A stretch of 45,806 nt of DNA from JACPFV01 sp035526825 (GTDB taxonomy: Bacteria; Pseudomonadota; Gammaproteobacteria; Nevskiales; Nevskiaceae): contig DATLBT010000052.1 in assembly GCA_035526825.1 (NCBI GenBank), positions 1-45,806 of the forward strand, written 5' to 3'. How positions within the stretch are numbered: the first letter of the stretch is position 1; each line of letters begins with the position of its first letter. The position numbers and the translations under genes were made by a program. The notes under the pieces are model-generated. The model was not told the DNA's origin and did not search any database. It saw only the letters and a list, made by a program, of their open reading frames with translations. Positions 8,669 through 17,800 of the stretch are shown here, in pieces.

Positions 8669-9643
8669 CTACGGGAGCAAAAGCACCTTTCCGGTGACCT
8701 TGCGCTCGAGCATGTCGCGCAGCGCCTTCGGCGCGTCTGCCAGCGGATACGTCGCGGAGATGTGCGGTTTGAGCTTGCCCTCGCCGTACCAGGCGAACAA
8801 CTGCTGGAAGTTGGCGGCATTGACCTGCGGCTCGCGCGCAACGAAAGCGCCCCAGAACACGCCCACTGCGCTCGCGCCCTTCAGCAGCAGCCGGTTCAGC
8901 GCGACTTCGGGAATCTTGCCCGCGGCGAAGCCGACCACGAGGTAGCGGCCGTTCCAGTTGATGGCCGAGAAGCAATCCTGCGCGAGGTCGCCGCCGACCG
9001 GGTCGTAGATCACGTCGGCGCCCTGCCCCTTGGTCAGCTTCTTGACCGACTCCTTGAGGCTCTCCTTGCTGTAGTTCACCACCTCATCGGCACCGTGCAG
9101 CTTGCACAGCGCGAGCTTTTCGTCGGTGCTGGCTGCTGCGATGACGCGCGCGCCCATCAACTTTCCGAGCTGCACCGCGGCAAGGCCCACGCCACCCGCG
9201 GCGCCGAGCACCAGCAGGGTCTCGCCGGCTTTCAGGTTCGCGCGCTGCTTGAGCGCGTGCAGGCTGGTGCCGTAGACGAATGGCAGCGCCGCGGCGTCGT
9301 TGAACGAGATGCCCTTGGGCAGCGGCATCACCGCAGCGCCGTCCGCGATCACTTCTTCGGCGTAGCCGCCGGTCGGCACCAGGCCGGCGACCGCGTCGCC
9401 AACCTTGACGTGCTTGATGCGCTCGCCGACCTCGACCGCCGTACCGGCGATCTCGCCGCCCGGCGTAAAAGGCGGCTCGGCCTTGAGCTGGTACTTGCCC
9501 TGGATGATCAGCGTGTCCGGGAAATTGACGCCAGCGGCCTTTACCGCGATGCGCACCTCGCCCTTGCCGATGGCGCGCGGCGCGATGTCGTCGATGACCA
9601 GCGACTCCGGCGGTCCGAAAGTCCTGCAGACAACGGCTTTCAT
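8669..9643 (-). CDS. NADPH:quinone oxidoreductase family protein (zinc-free MDR)
   Basis: A 324-residue medium-chain dehydrogenase/reductase. It starts MKAVVCRTFGPPESLVID, typical of the quinone oxidoreductase branch. A GroES-like domain (GVNFPDTLIIQGKYQ, PFTPGGEIAGTAVEVG) is followed by a Rossmann domain with the nucleotide motif VLGAAGGVGLAAVQLGK. The zinc ligands of alcohol dehydrogenases are absent, which suits NADPH-dependent reduction of quinones or enones. The reading frame is open further upstream, but the ATG at 9643 is favoured because it overlaps the stop of the preceding gene by four bases (ATGA). Substrate specificity cannot be predicted. Confidence 0.93.
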   Translation of the reverse strand: MKAVVCRTFGPPESLVIDDIAPRAIGKGEVRIAVKAAGVNFPDTLIIQGKYQLKAEPPFTPGGEIAGTAVEVGERIKHVKVGDAVAGLVPTGGYAEEVIADGAAVMPLPKGISFNDAAALPFVYGTSLHALKQRANLKAGETLLVLGAAGGVGLAAVQLGKLMGARVIAAASTDEKLALCKLHGADEVVNYSKESLKESVKKLTKGQGADVIYDPVGGDLAQDCFSAINWNGRYLVVGFAAGKIPEVALNRLLLKGASAVGVFWGAFVAREPQVNAANFQQLFAWYGEGKLKPHISATYPLADAPKALRDMLERKVTGKVLLLP

Positions 9644-10113
9644 GGCTGTCCCTTGTTGTCGTCCGAAATCGGCGGTTCCTGCAGCGCGGCCGCGGCGGCG
9701 GCGGCCTTGGCGGCCTTTGCCTCGCCGGCTTCCTTCGCCGCGAGCACCTGGTCCACCGGCTTGTTCATGTCCTTCAACTCGGGTGGCAGCGCGAATTCCT
9801 TGATGTCGATGCCGGCCTGGCGCATGGCCTTGCACACGGCTTCGAGCGGCTTGGTACTGCCGCGCGTCGAGGCAAACGTGGTGCCAGGCCGGCACACCAT
9901 GACGTCTACTTTTTCGATCATCTTGGCGGCGTCGATGGTCGCGTTCGGGCCCTGGCCCTTCGACTTGGCCCATTTTTCGACCACCGAGAAGTCAGCCGTC
10001 AGGCAATACGCGAGGCCCTGGCCGTCGATCACCAACTGCGTCAACGGCCCGACGCGCGCGATGCGCAGCTTGCCGCAAGCACTCAGGAATAGGGAAATTT
10101 CTTTGGGGGGCAT
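9640..10113 (-). CDS. Hypothetical protein, 157 residues, Ala-rich tail
   Basis: I do not recognise a family. The protein has no signal peptide or membrane helix. Residues 1-110 look like a compact globular domain with a short beta-rich start (LRIARVGPLTQLVIDGQG) and four scattered cysteines. The last 45 residues are low-complexity, rich in Ala, Lys and Glu (KEAGEAKAAKAAAAAAALQE), and probably helical or disordered. It is the first gene of the block that runs on through the quinone oxidoreductase, with which it shares a four-base overlap. No clear ribosome site precedes the ATG at 10113. Codon use and GC look like those of the neighbours. A small regulatory or redox partner role is possible but unsupported. 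Confidence 0.7.
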   Translation of the reverse strand: MPPKEISLFLSACGKLRIARVGPLTQLVIDGQGLAYCLTADFSVVEKWAKSKGQGPNATIDAAKMIEKVDVMVCRPGTTFASTRGSTKPLEAVCKAMRQAGIDIKEFALPPELKDMNKPVDQVLAAKEAGEAKAAKAAAAAAALQEPPISDDNKGQP

Positions 10114-10138
10114 GGGCCGGCAAGTATGTCACGCCGGC

Positions 10139-10160
10139 CCGCCGGAGCCGGCGGTTTTTT
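10139..10160 (+). terminator. Terminator-like hairpin pointing along the + strand
   Basis: A perfect stem CCGCCGG/CCGGCGG with an AG loop is followed on the + strand by six T residues. It has the form of a Rho-independent terminator, but both flanking genes are on the minus strand, where an A-run precedes the stem and no T-run follows. It may stop antisense transcription entering from the 3' end of the hypothetical gene region, or be a chance palindrome. Confidence 0.5.
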
Positions 10161-10169
10161 CGCCCGCGA

Positions 10170-11837
10170 TCAGCCCGTTTCCGCGAGCCGCGACCGGCCG
10201 GCGGGTGCCAGCAGCTTCATCAGCGCGGCGTGGTCGACCGGCTTGGTCAGGTGCACGTCGAAACCCGCTTCCTGCGCCTTGCGGCGATCCTCTTCCTGGC
10301 CCCAGCCGGTCTGCGCGACCAGCGTCACCGAGTTGCCCCACGGGCGCGCGCGGATCTTGCGCGCGACGTCGAGGCCGCTCATGCCGGGCATGCCGATATC
10401 GAGCAACACCAATGACGGCAGGAATTTATCGGCGATGCGCAGCGCTTGCAGGCCGTCGTGGGCAGTTTCGACCTCGCTGCCCGTGAGCCGCAGCAGCGTG
10501 GCCAGGCTCTGCGCGGCGTCGCGGTTGTCGTCCACCACCAGGATGCGGCGAGGCTGCGCGTTTTCGGTCGCCGGTCCGTGCTCCGCCTTGCGTCGCGCGG
10601 CGACGGCGGCGGCGGCCAGGTCGGGTCGCAGCGGCAGGCTCAGTACGAACTCGCTGCCCTTGCCGAGACCCTCGCTGAAGCCCTCGACGCGACCGCCGTG
10701 CATCTCCACAAGTTCGCGCACCAGCGCGAGGCCGATGCCGAGGCCGCCCTGCGAACGATGCAGCGTGTGGTCGATCTGGGTGAACATCTCGAACACGGCC
10801 GGCAGCAGCTCTGGCGGAATGCCGACGCCGCTGTCGCGCACGCACACCTGCACCTCGGCGTCGCCGGCGCGGCGCACCTCCACCTCGATGCGGCCGCGCT
10901 CCTCGGTGTACTTGCCTGCATTGTTGAGCAAATTGCCGACGGCCTCGGCCAGGCGCGTGGTGTCGCCCTCGACCACCAGCGGCTGTTCGGGCATGTCGAC
11001 TGTCAGCGCGTGGCCCCGCGCGTCGAGTAGCGGCCGGTGGGTCTCGATCGCGCGGCGGACGACATCCGAAATCTCCACCGGCCGGCGCTCGAGCTTGATG
11101 CTGCCGCGCGTGATGCGCGAGATGTCCATGAGGTCATCGACCAGCCGCGTCATGTGCTCGACCTGCCGGCCGATGACGTCGCGGCATTGCAGCAATGTCT
11201 CGTCCTGGATGGGCCGCAGCCACATCGTGTCGACCGCGGTGCGAATCGGCGCAAGCGGATTGCGCAGCTCGTGCGCCAGCACCGCCAGGAACTGGTCCTT
11301 GCGGCGGTCGGCGATCACCAGCGCCTCCTCGAGGCGCTTGCGTTCCGCCAGGTCTTTCTCGAGCGCGGCGGTGCGCTCGGCGACGCGCGCCTCGAGCTCC
11401 TGGTTCATGCGCTGCAGCGCGATGGTCTTGCGGTAAAGGTCCGCAAACACGCCGACGCGCGCGCGCAGCAACTCGGGCACCACCGGCACGGAAAGGTAAT
11501 CGACAGCGCCGAGCGCGTAACCGCGCTGGCGGTCGACGTCGCTCATATTGACCGCCGAGATGAAGATGATGGCGGTGTGGCGGCAGCGCGGGTGCTGGCG
11601 GATCAGCGTGGCGAGCTCGAAGCCGTCGATGTTCGGCATGCAGACATCGAGCAGCACGATGGCGAACTCGGTCTTCAGCAACTGCTGCAGCGCCTGCTCA
11701 CCGCTGCTGACCTTGACCAGGTTTTCGTCGAGCTGCGCGAGCATGGTCTCATACGTCAGCAACTTCCCGGGCTGGTCGTCGACCAGCAGGATGTTGATGC
11801 GCTCGGGAGCGCCGGGAGGCAGCGGTGCGTTGGGCAT
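10170..11837 (-). CDS. Hybrid sensor histidine kinase with N- and C-terminal receiver domains
   Basis: A 555-residue cytoplasmic two-component protein with no membrane segment. The order is receiver domain (phospho-acceptor D64 in VLLDVCMPNIDG), coiled coil (about 140-180), HisKA with H189 (LAHELRNPL), HATPase with N-box (LLNNAGKYT), G1 (DSGVGIP) and G2 (GGLGIGLAL), then a second receiver with D480 (LVLLDIGMPG). It starts ten bases after the stop of the giant kinase and is probably co-expressed with it. The N-terminal receiver suggests that it is controlled by phosphotransfer from another kinase, plausibly that neighbour, rather than by a signal of its own. It has no DNA-binding output domain. 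Confidence 0.94.
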   Translation of the reverse strand: MPNAPLPPGAPERINILLVDDQPGKLLTYETMLAQLDENLVKVSSGEQALQQLLKTEFAIVLLDVCMPNIDGFELATLIRQHPRCRHTAIIFISAVNMSDVDRQRGYALGAVDYLSVPVVPELLRARVGVFADLYRKTIALQRMNQELEARVAERTAALEKDLAERKRLEEALVIADRRKDQFLAVLAHELRNPLAPIRTAVDTMWLRPIQDETLLQCRDVIGRQVEHMTRLVDDLMDISRITRGSIKLERRPVEISDVVRRAIETHRPLLDARGHALTVDMPEQPLVVEGDTTRLAEAVGNLLNNAGKYTEERGRIEVEVRRAGDAEVQVCVRDSGVGIPPELLPAVFEMFTQIDHTLHRSQGGLGIGLALVRELVEMHGGRVEGFSEGLGKGSEFVLSLPLRPDLAAAAVAARRKAEHGPATENAQPRRILVVDDNRDAAQSLATLLRLTGSEVETAHDGLQALRIADKFLPSLVLLDIGMPGMSGLDVARKIRARPWGNSVTLVAQTGWGQEEDRRKAQEAGFDVHLTKPVDHAALMKLLAPAGRSRLAETG

Positions 11838-11846
11838 CGTCCTATT

Positions 11847-14800
11847 TTACCGGTGCAGCCAGACGCGGAGTACCGACAGCAACTGTTCCGTGTTGACGGG
11901 CTTGGCGAGGTAATCCGAGGCGCCGGCTTCGAGGCATTTCTCGCGGTCGCCCTTCATCGCCTTGGCGGTCAGCGCGATGATCGGCATGCGCCGCAGCGCC
12001 GGATCCTTGCGGATGGCTTGCATGGTCTGGTAGCCGTCCATCTCCGGCATCATGATGTCCATCAGCACGATGGCGAGGTTCGGCGTTTTCTTGATCGTCT
12101 CGATCGCCTCGCTGCCGGTGTTGGCGGTGAGGACGCGCATGCCGCGGCGCTCCAGCACGCTCGACAGCGCGAAGATGTTGCGAGTGTCGTCGTCGACCAC
12201 CAGCACCGACTTGCCTTGCAGGTCCTCGTCGGACTCGTGCAGCGCGCGCAGCATCGACTGCTTTTCCTCGGGCAGGTCGGCGACCACGCGGTGCAGGAAC
12301 AGCGCGGTCTCGTCGAGCAGCCGTTCGGGCGATTCGACACCCTTGACCACGACGCTGCGCGCCAGCGTGCGCAGCCGCGCGTCCTCGTCGGGCGACAGCT
12401 CCTTGCCGGTGAACACCACCACCGGCAGGTCGGCGAGCGACTGGTGGTCCTTGATGCGCTCGAGCACGTCGAAGCCGGTCATGTCCGGCAGGCGCAGGTC
12501 GAGCACCGCGCAGTCGTAGGTCTCCACCGTGAGCGTGGCCAGCGCCTCGGCGCCGGTGCCCACCGTCGTGATCTCGATGTCGTCTTCGCCCAGCAGCGCG
12601 CTGATGCTCATGCGCTCGGCGGCGTTGTCCTCTACCACCAGCAGGCGCTTCTTGCGCGGCGACGAGTAGGACTTGATGCGCGCCAGCGCATCCTGCAGGC
12701 CGTCCGCGCTGGTCGGCTTGGTGACGAACGAGAAGGCGCCGCGCGCGAGGCCATGCTGGCGGTCCTCGTCGAGCGTGACCATCTGCACCGGGATGTGACG
12801 CGTGTCGGGATCCTTCTTGAGGTGCGACAGCACGGTCCAGCCGAGCATGTCGGGCAGGAACACATCGAGCGACACCGCGGTGGGCTTGAACTTGCGCGCC
12901 AGGTCCAGCGCGTCAGCGCCGCGCATCGCAGCGAGCACCTTGAAGCCGTTCTCGCGGGCCAGGTCCACCAGCAGGCGCGCGTAGTGCGGGTCATCCTCGA
13001 CGATCAGCAGCACCGACTGCCCGGGCTCGATCGACTCGCGGTCGTCCGGCACTTGCACCAGCGGGCGTTCCTGCATGTGCATGACCGGGAACTGCATGAC
13101 GTTCGAGCGCGTGTTGGTCTCGCTGTGGCCGAAGCGCTGCAACGTGGCCGAGCCCGCATAACGCAGCGGCAGGTAAAGCGTGAAGGTGCTTCCCAGCCCC
13201 GGCGCGGACTTCAGGTGGATTTCGCCGCCGAGCAGGGTCGCCAGCTCGCGCGAAATGGCGAGGCCGAGGCCGGTGCCGCCGTACTTGCGCGAGGTCGAGG
13301 CATCGGCCTGCTGGAACGCCTCGAAGATGAGCTTCTGCTTCTCCACCGGGATGCCGATGCCCGAGTCGGTGACCTCGAAGGCCACCGCGCTTTCCTGCAT
13401 CCGCAGCACCGGATGCTCGCGGCTCCAGCCACCGATCGCCATCGAGACGCGCAGGCGGATGCCGCCCTGCGCGGTGAACTTGAACGCGTTGGACAGCAGG
13501 TTCTTGAGCACCTGCATCAGGCGTTTCTGGTCGGTGACCATGGTCTTGCCGAGCGTCTGGTCGGCGGCCACCTCGAACGACAGCCGGCGGTTCTCGGCTT
13601 CGTGGCGGAACATGCGCTCCATCGCGGCCATCAGCGTCGAGAACGCGGTCTCCTCGGCGTCGACCGTGACGGTGCCGGACTCGATCTTCGACAAGTCGAG
13701 GATGTCCGAGATCAGGTTGAGCAGGTCGGTGCCCGCCGAGTGAATGGTGCGGGCGAACTCGACCTGCTTGCCGGAGAGGTTGCCTTCCGGGTTCTCGCCG
13801 AGCTGCTGGCCGAGGATCAGGATCGAGTTGAGCGGCGTGCGCAACTCGTGCGACATGTTGGCGAGGAACTCGGACTTGTACTTCGAGGTGAGCGCGAGCT
13901 CCGCGGCCTTTTCCTCGAGGGCGCGCCGCGCCTGCTCGATTTCCTGGTTCTTGCGCTCGACCTCGACGTTCTGCTCGGCCAGCTGCTGGGCCTTCTGCGC
14001 GAGCTGCTCGTTCTTGCCCTGCAGCTCGCGCTGCTGGGTCTGCAGCTCGGTGGCGAGCTGCTGGCTCTGCGTGAGCAGCGACTCGGTTTGCATCGTCGCT
14101 TCGATCGAGTTGAGCATGATGCCGATCGAGGCAGTCAACTGCTCGAGGAACGACAAGTGCAGCGGCTGGAATTCTCCGAGAGAAGCAAGACCCAGCACGG
14201 CCTTGATGCGGCCTTCGAACAGCACCGGGAACACGACGAGGCTGCGCGGCAGCGCGTTGAGCATCGCCGCGCCGACCGGCACGGTGCCGCTCGGCACGTC
14301 GGTGATCAGCACGCGGCGCTTGTCCATCGCGCACTGGCCGAGCCAGCCCTGGCCCAGGTCGAGGCGCTGGGGATAGCCGTTCTCGGGCGCATTGGCGTAG
14401 GCGGCGAGCTGCGCCAGCACGGGGCCGTCGCCCTCGTCGACCAGTCGGTAGATGAGGCCCTGGTGGGCGTTGACCAGCGGCACCAGCTCGGACAGCAGCG
14501 TGCGGCCGACCGTCGCGAGGTCGCGCTGGCCCTGCAACATGCCGGTGAAGCGCGCCATGTTGGTCTTGAGCCAGTCCTGCTCGGTGTTGCGATCGGTGGT
14601 GAGGCGCAGGTTGCCGATCATCGTGTTGATGTTGTCTTTCAGCTCGGCGACTTCGCCGCGCGCATCGACCTGGATCGAACGCGTGAGGTCGCCCTTGGTC
14701 ACCGCGGTGGCGACCTCGGCGATGGCACGCACCTGGGTCGTGAGGTTCGCCGCCAGCAGGTTGACGTTGCCAGTCAAGTCCTTCCAGGTGCCGGCCGCGC

Positions 14801-17800
14801 CGGGCACGTTGGCCTGGCCGCCGAGTCGCCCTTCGACGCCGACTTCGCGCGCAACCGTGGTGACCTGGTCGGCGAAGATCGCCAGTGTCGAGGTCATGTT
14901 GTTGATGGTGTCGGCGAGCGCCGCGACTTCGCCCTTGGCCTGCACCGTGAGCTTCTGCTTGAGGTCGCCGTCGGCGACCGAGGTCACCACCTTGACGATG
15001 CCGCGCACCTGCTCGGTGAGGTTGGCCGCCATGACGTTGACGTTGTCGGTCAAGTCCTTCCAGGTTCCCGCGACGCCCGGCACCTGGGCCTGGCCGCCGA
15101 GCTTGCCTTCGGTGCCGACCTCGCGCGCCACGCGCGTGACCTCGGCTGCGAAGGCGTTGAGCTGGTCGACCATCGTGTTGATGGTGTTCTTCAGCTCGAG
15201 GATCTCGCCGCGCACGTCGACCGTGATCTTGCGCGACAAGTCGCCGCGCGCCACCGCCGTGGTGACCTCGGCGATGTTGCGCACCTGCGAGGTCAGGTTG
15301 CCCGCCATCGCGTTGACCGAGTCGGTCAAGTCCTTCCAGGTTCCCGCGACGCCCGGCACGACCGCCTGGCCGCCGAGCTTGCCGTCGGTGCCGACCTCGC
15401 GCGCCACGCGCGTGACCTCGGCCGCGAACGAGCGCAACTGCTCGACCATCGTGTTGAGCGTTTCCTTCAGCGACAGGATTTCGCCGCGCACGTCGACCGT
15501 GATCTTCTTCGACAAGTCGCCGCCGGCGATCGCCGTCGCGACTTCCGCGATGTTGCGCACCTGCGCCGTGAGGTTCGACGCCATGAAGTTGACGTTGTCG
15601 GTCAAGTCCTTCCAGGTGCCGGCCACGCCGGACACCTGCGCCTGGCCACCGAGCTTGCCTTCGGTGCCGACCTCGCGCGCGACGCGCGTGACCTCGGACG
15701 CGAAGCCGTTGAGCTGGTCGACCATCGTGTTGATGGTGTTCTTCAGCGCGAGGATCTCGCCCTTGACGTCGACCGTGATCTTGCGCGACAAGTCGCCGCG
15801 CGCCACGGCCGTGGTCACCTCGGCGATGTTTCTCACCTGCGCGGTGAGGTTGTTCGCCATCGAGTTGACGTTGTCGGTCAAGTCCTTCCAGGTTCCGGCG
15901 ACACCGGGCACCTGGGCCTGGCCGCCGAGCTTGCCGTCAGTGCCGACCTCGCGCGCCACGCGCGTGACCTCGGCCGCGAACGAGTTGAGCTGGTCGACCA
16001 TCGTGTTGATGGTGTTCTTCAGCTCGAGGATCTCGCCCTTCACGTCGACCGTGATCTTGCGCGACAAGTCGCCGCGCGCCACCGCCGTGGTGACCTCGGC
16101 GATGTTGCGGACCTGGGACGTGAGGTTGCCCGCCATCGCGTTGACGTTGTCGGTCAGGTCCTTCCAGGTGCCGGCGATGCCGGGCACCTGCGCCTGGCCG
16201 CCGAGCTTGCCTTCGGTGCCGACCTCGCGCGCGACGCGCGTGACTTCCGAAGCGAAGCCGTTGAGCTGGTCGACCATCGTGTTGATGGTTTCCTTCAGCA
16301 ACAGGATTTCGCCCGAGACGTTGACCGTGATCTTCTTCGACAAGTCGCCTGAGGCGACCGCGGTGGTTACCTCGGCGATGTTGCGGACCTGCGCGGTAAG
16401 GTTGTTGCCCATCGCGTTGACCGAGTCGGTCAAGTCCTTCCAGGTACCCGCGACACCGGGCACCTGCGCCTGGCCGCCGAGCTTGCCGTCGGTGCCGACC
16501 TCGCGCGCCACGCGCGTAACTTCGGAGGCGAACGAGTTGAGCTGGTCGACCATCGTGTTGATGGTGTTCTTCAGCGCAAGGATCTCGCCCTTCACGTCGA
16601 CCGTGATCTTGCGCGACAAGTCGCCGTTGGCCACGGCGATGGTCACGTCGGCGATGTTTCTCACCTGCGCGGTGAGGTTGTAGGCCATCGAGTTGACGTT
16701 GTCGGTCAAGTCCTTCCAGGTACCTGCGACGCCGGGCACCTGCGCCTGGCCGCCGAGCTTGCCTTCAGTACCGACCTCGCGCGCGACACGCGTGACCTCC
16801 GATGCGAAACCGTTGAGCTGGTCGACCATCGTGTTGATGGTGTCCTTCAACTCGAGAATCTCGCCTTTCACGTCGACGGTGATCTTGCGCGACAAGTCGC
16901 CACGCGCAACCGCCGTGGTGACCTCCGCGATGTTTCTCACCTGTGCGGTGAGGTTCGAGGCCATGAAGTTGACCTTGTCGGTCAAGTCCTTCCACGTGCC
17001 GGCAATGCCGGGCACCTGCGCCTGGCCGCCGAGCTTGCCTTCGGTGCCGACTTCGCGCGCCACGCGCGTGACCTCGGAGGCAAAGCCGTTGAGCTGGTCG
17101 ACCATCGTGTTGATGGTGGTCTTGAGGTCGAGGATCTCGCCCTTCACGTCCACCGTGATCTTGCGCGACAAGTCGCCGCGCGCCACCGCCGTGGTGACCT
17201 CGGCGATGTTGCGCACCTGCGTGGTGAGGTTGGCCGCCAGCAGGTTGACGTTGTCGGTCAAGTCCTTCCAGGTTCCGGCCACGCCCGGCACGACGGCCTG
17301 GCCGCCGAGCTTGCCGTCGGTGCCGACCTCGCGGGCGACGCGCGTGACTTCCGAGGCGAACGAGCGCAGCTGGTCCACCATCGTGTTGATGGCTTCCTTC
17401 AGCTGCAGAATTTCACCGCGGACGTCGACCGTGATCTTGCGCGACAAGTCGCCCGAGGCGACCGCGATGGTCACGTCGGCGATGTTGCGCACCTGCGCCG
17501 TGAGGTTTGAGGCCATCGAGTTCACCGACTCGGTGAGCTCCTTCCAGACGCCGCCGACGTCCTTGATCTGGGCCTGTCCGCCGAGCTTTCCGTCGATGCC
17601 GACCTCGCGCGCGACGCGGGTGACCTCGTCGGTGAACACACCGAGCTGCTGGATCATCGAGTTGACGATGGTCGCCGAGCGCAGGAATTCGCCCTCGAGC
17701 GGGCGGCCGTCGACGTCGAGGCGCACGGTCGTCAGGAGGTCGCCGCGGGCCACGGCGGAGACCGCGCGCGTCATTTCAGTGGTGGGCCAGAGCAAGTCCT

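Noticed and set aside
11037..16352. A 1,771-codon open frame on the + strand
   Set aside because: It is antisense to the two kinase genes and is kept open by high GC and the repeated HAMP units. Its translation is Arg/Val/His/Asp-rich without recognisable domains.
14500..17535. Regularly spaced repeats suggestive of a CRISPR array
   Set aside because: The unit is 276 bp, wholly coding, and contains no short repeat/spacer alternation.
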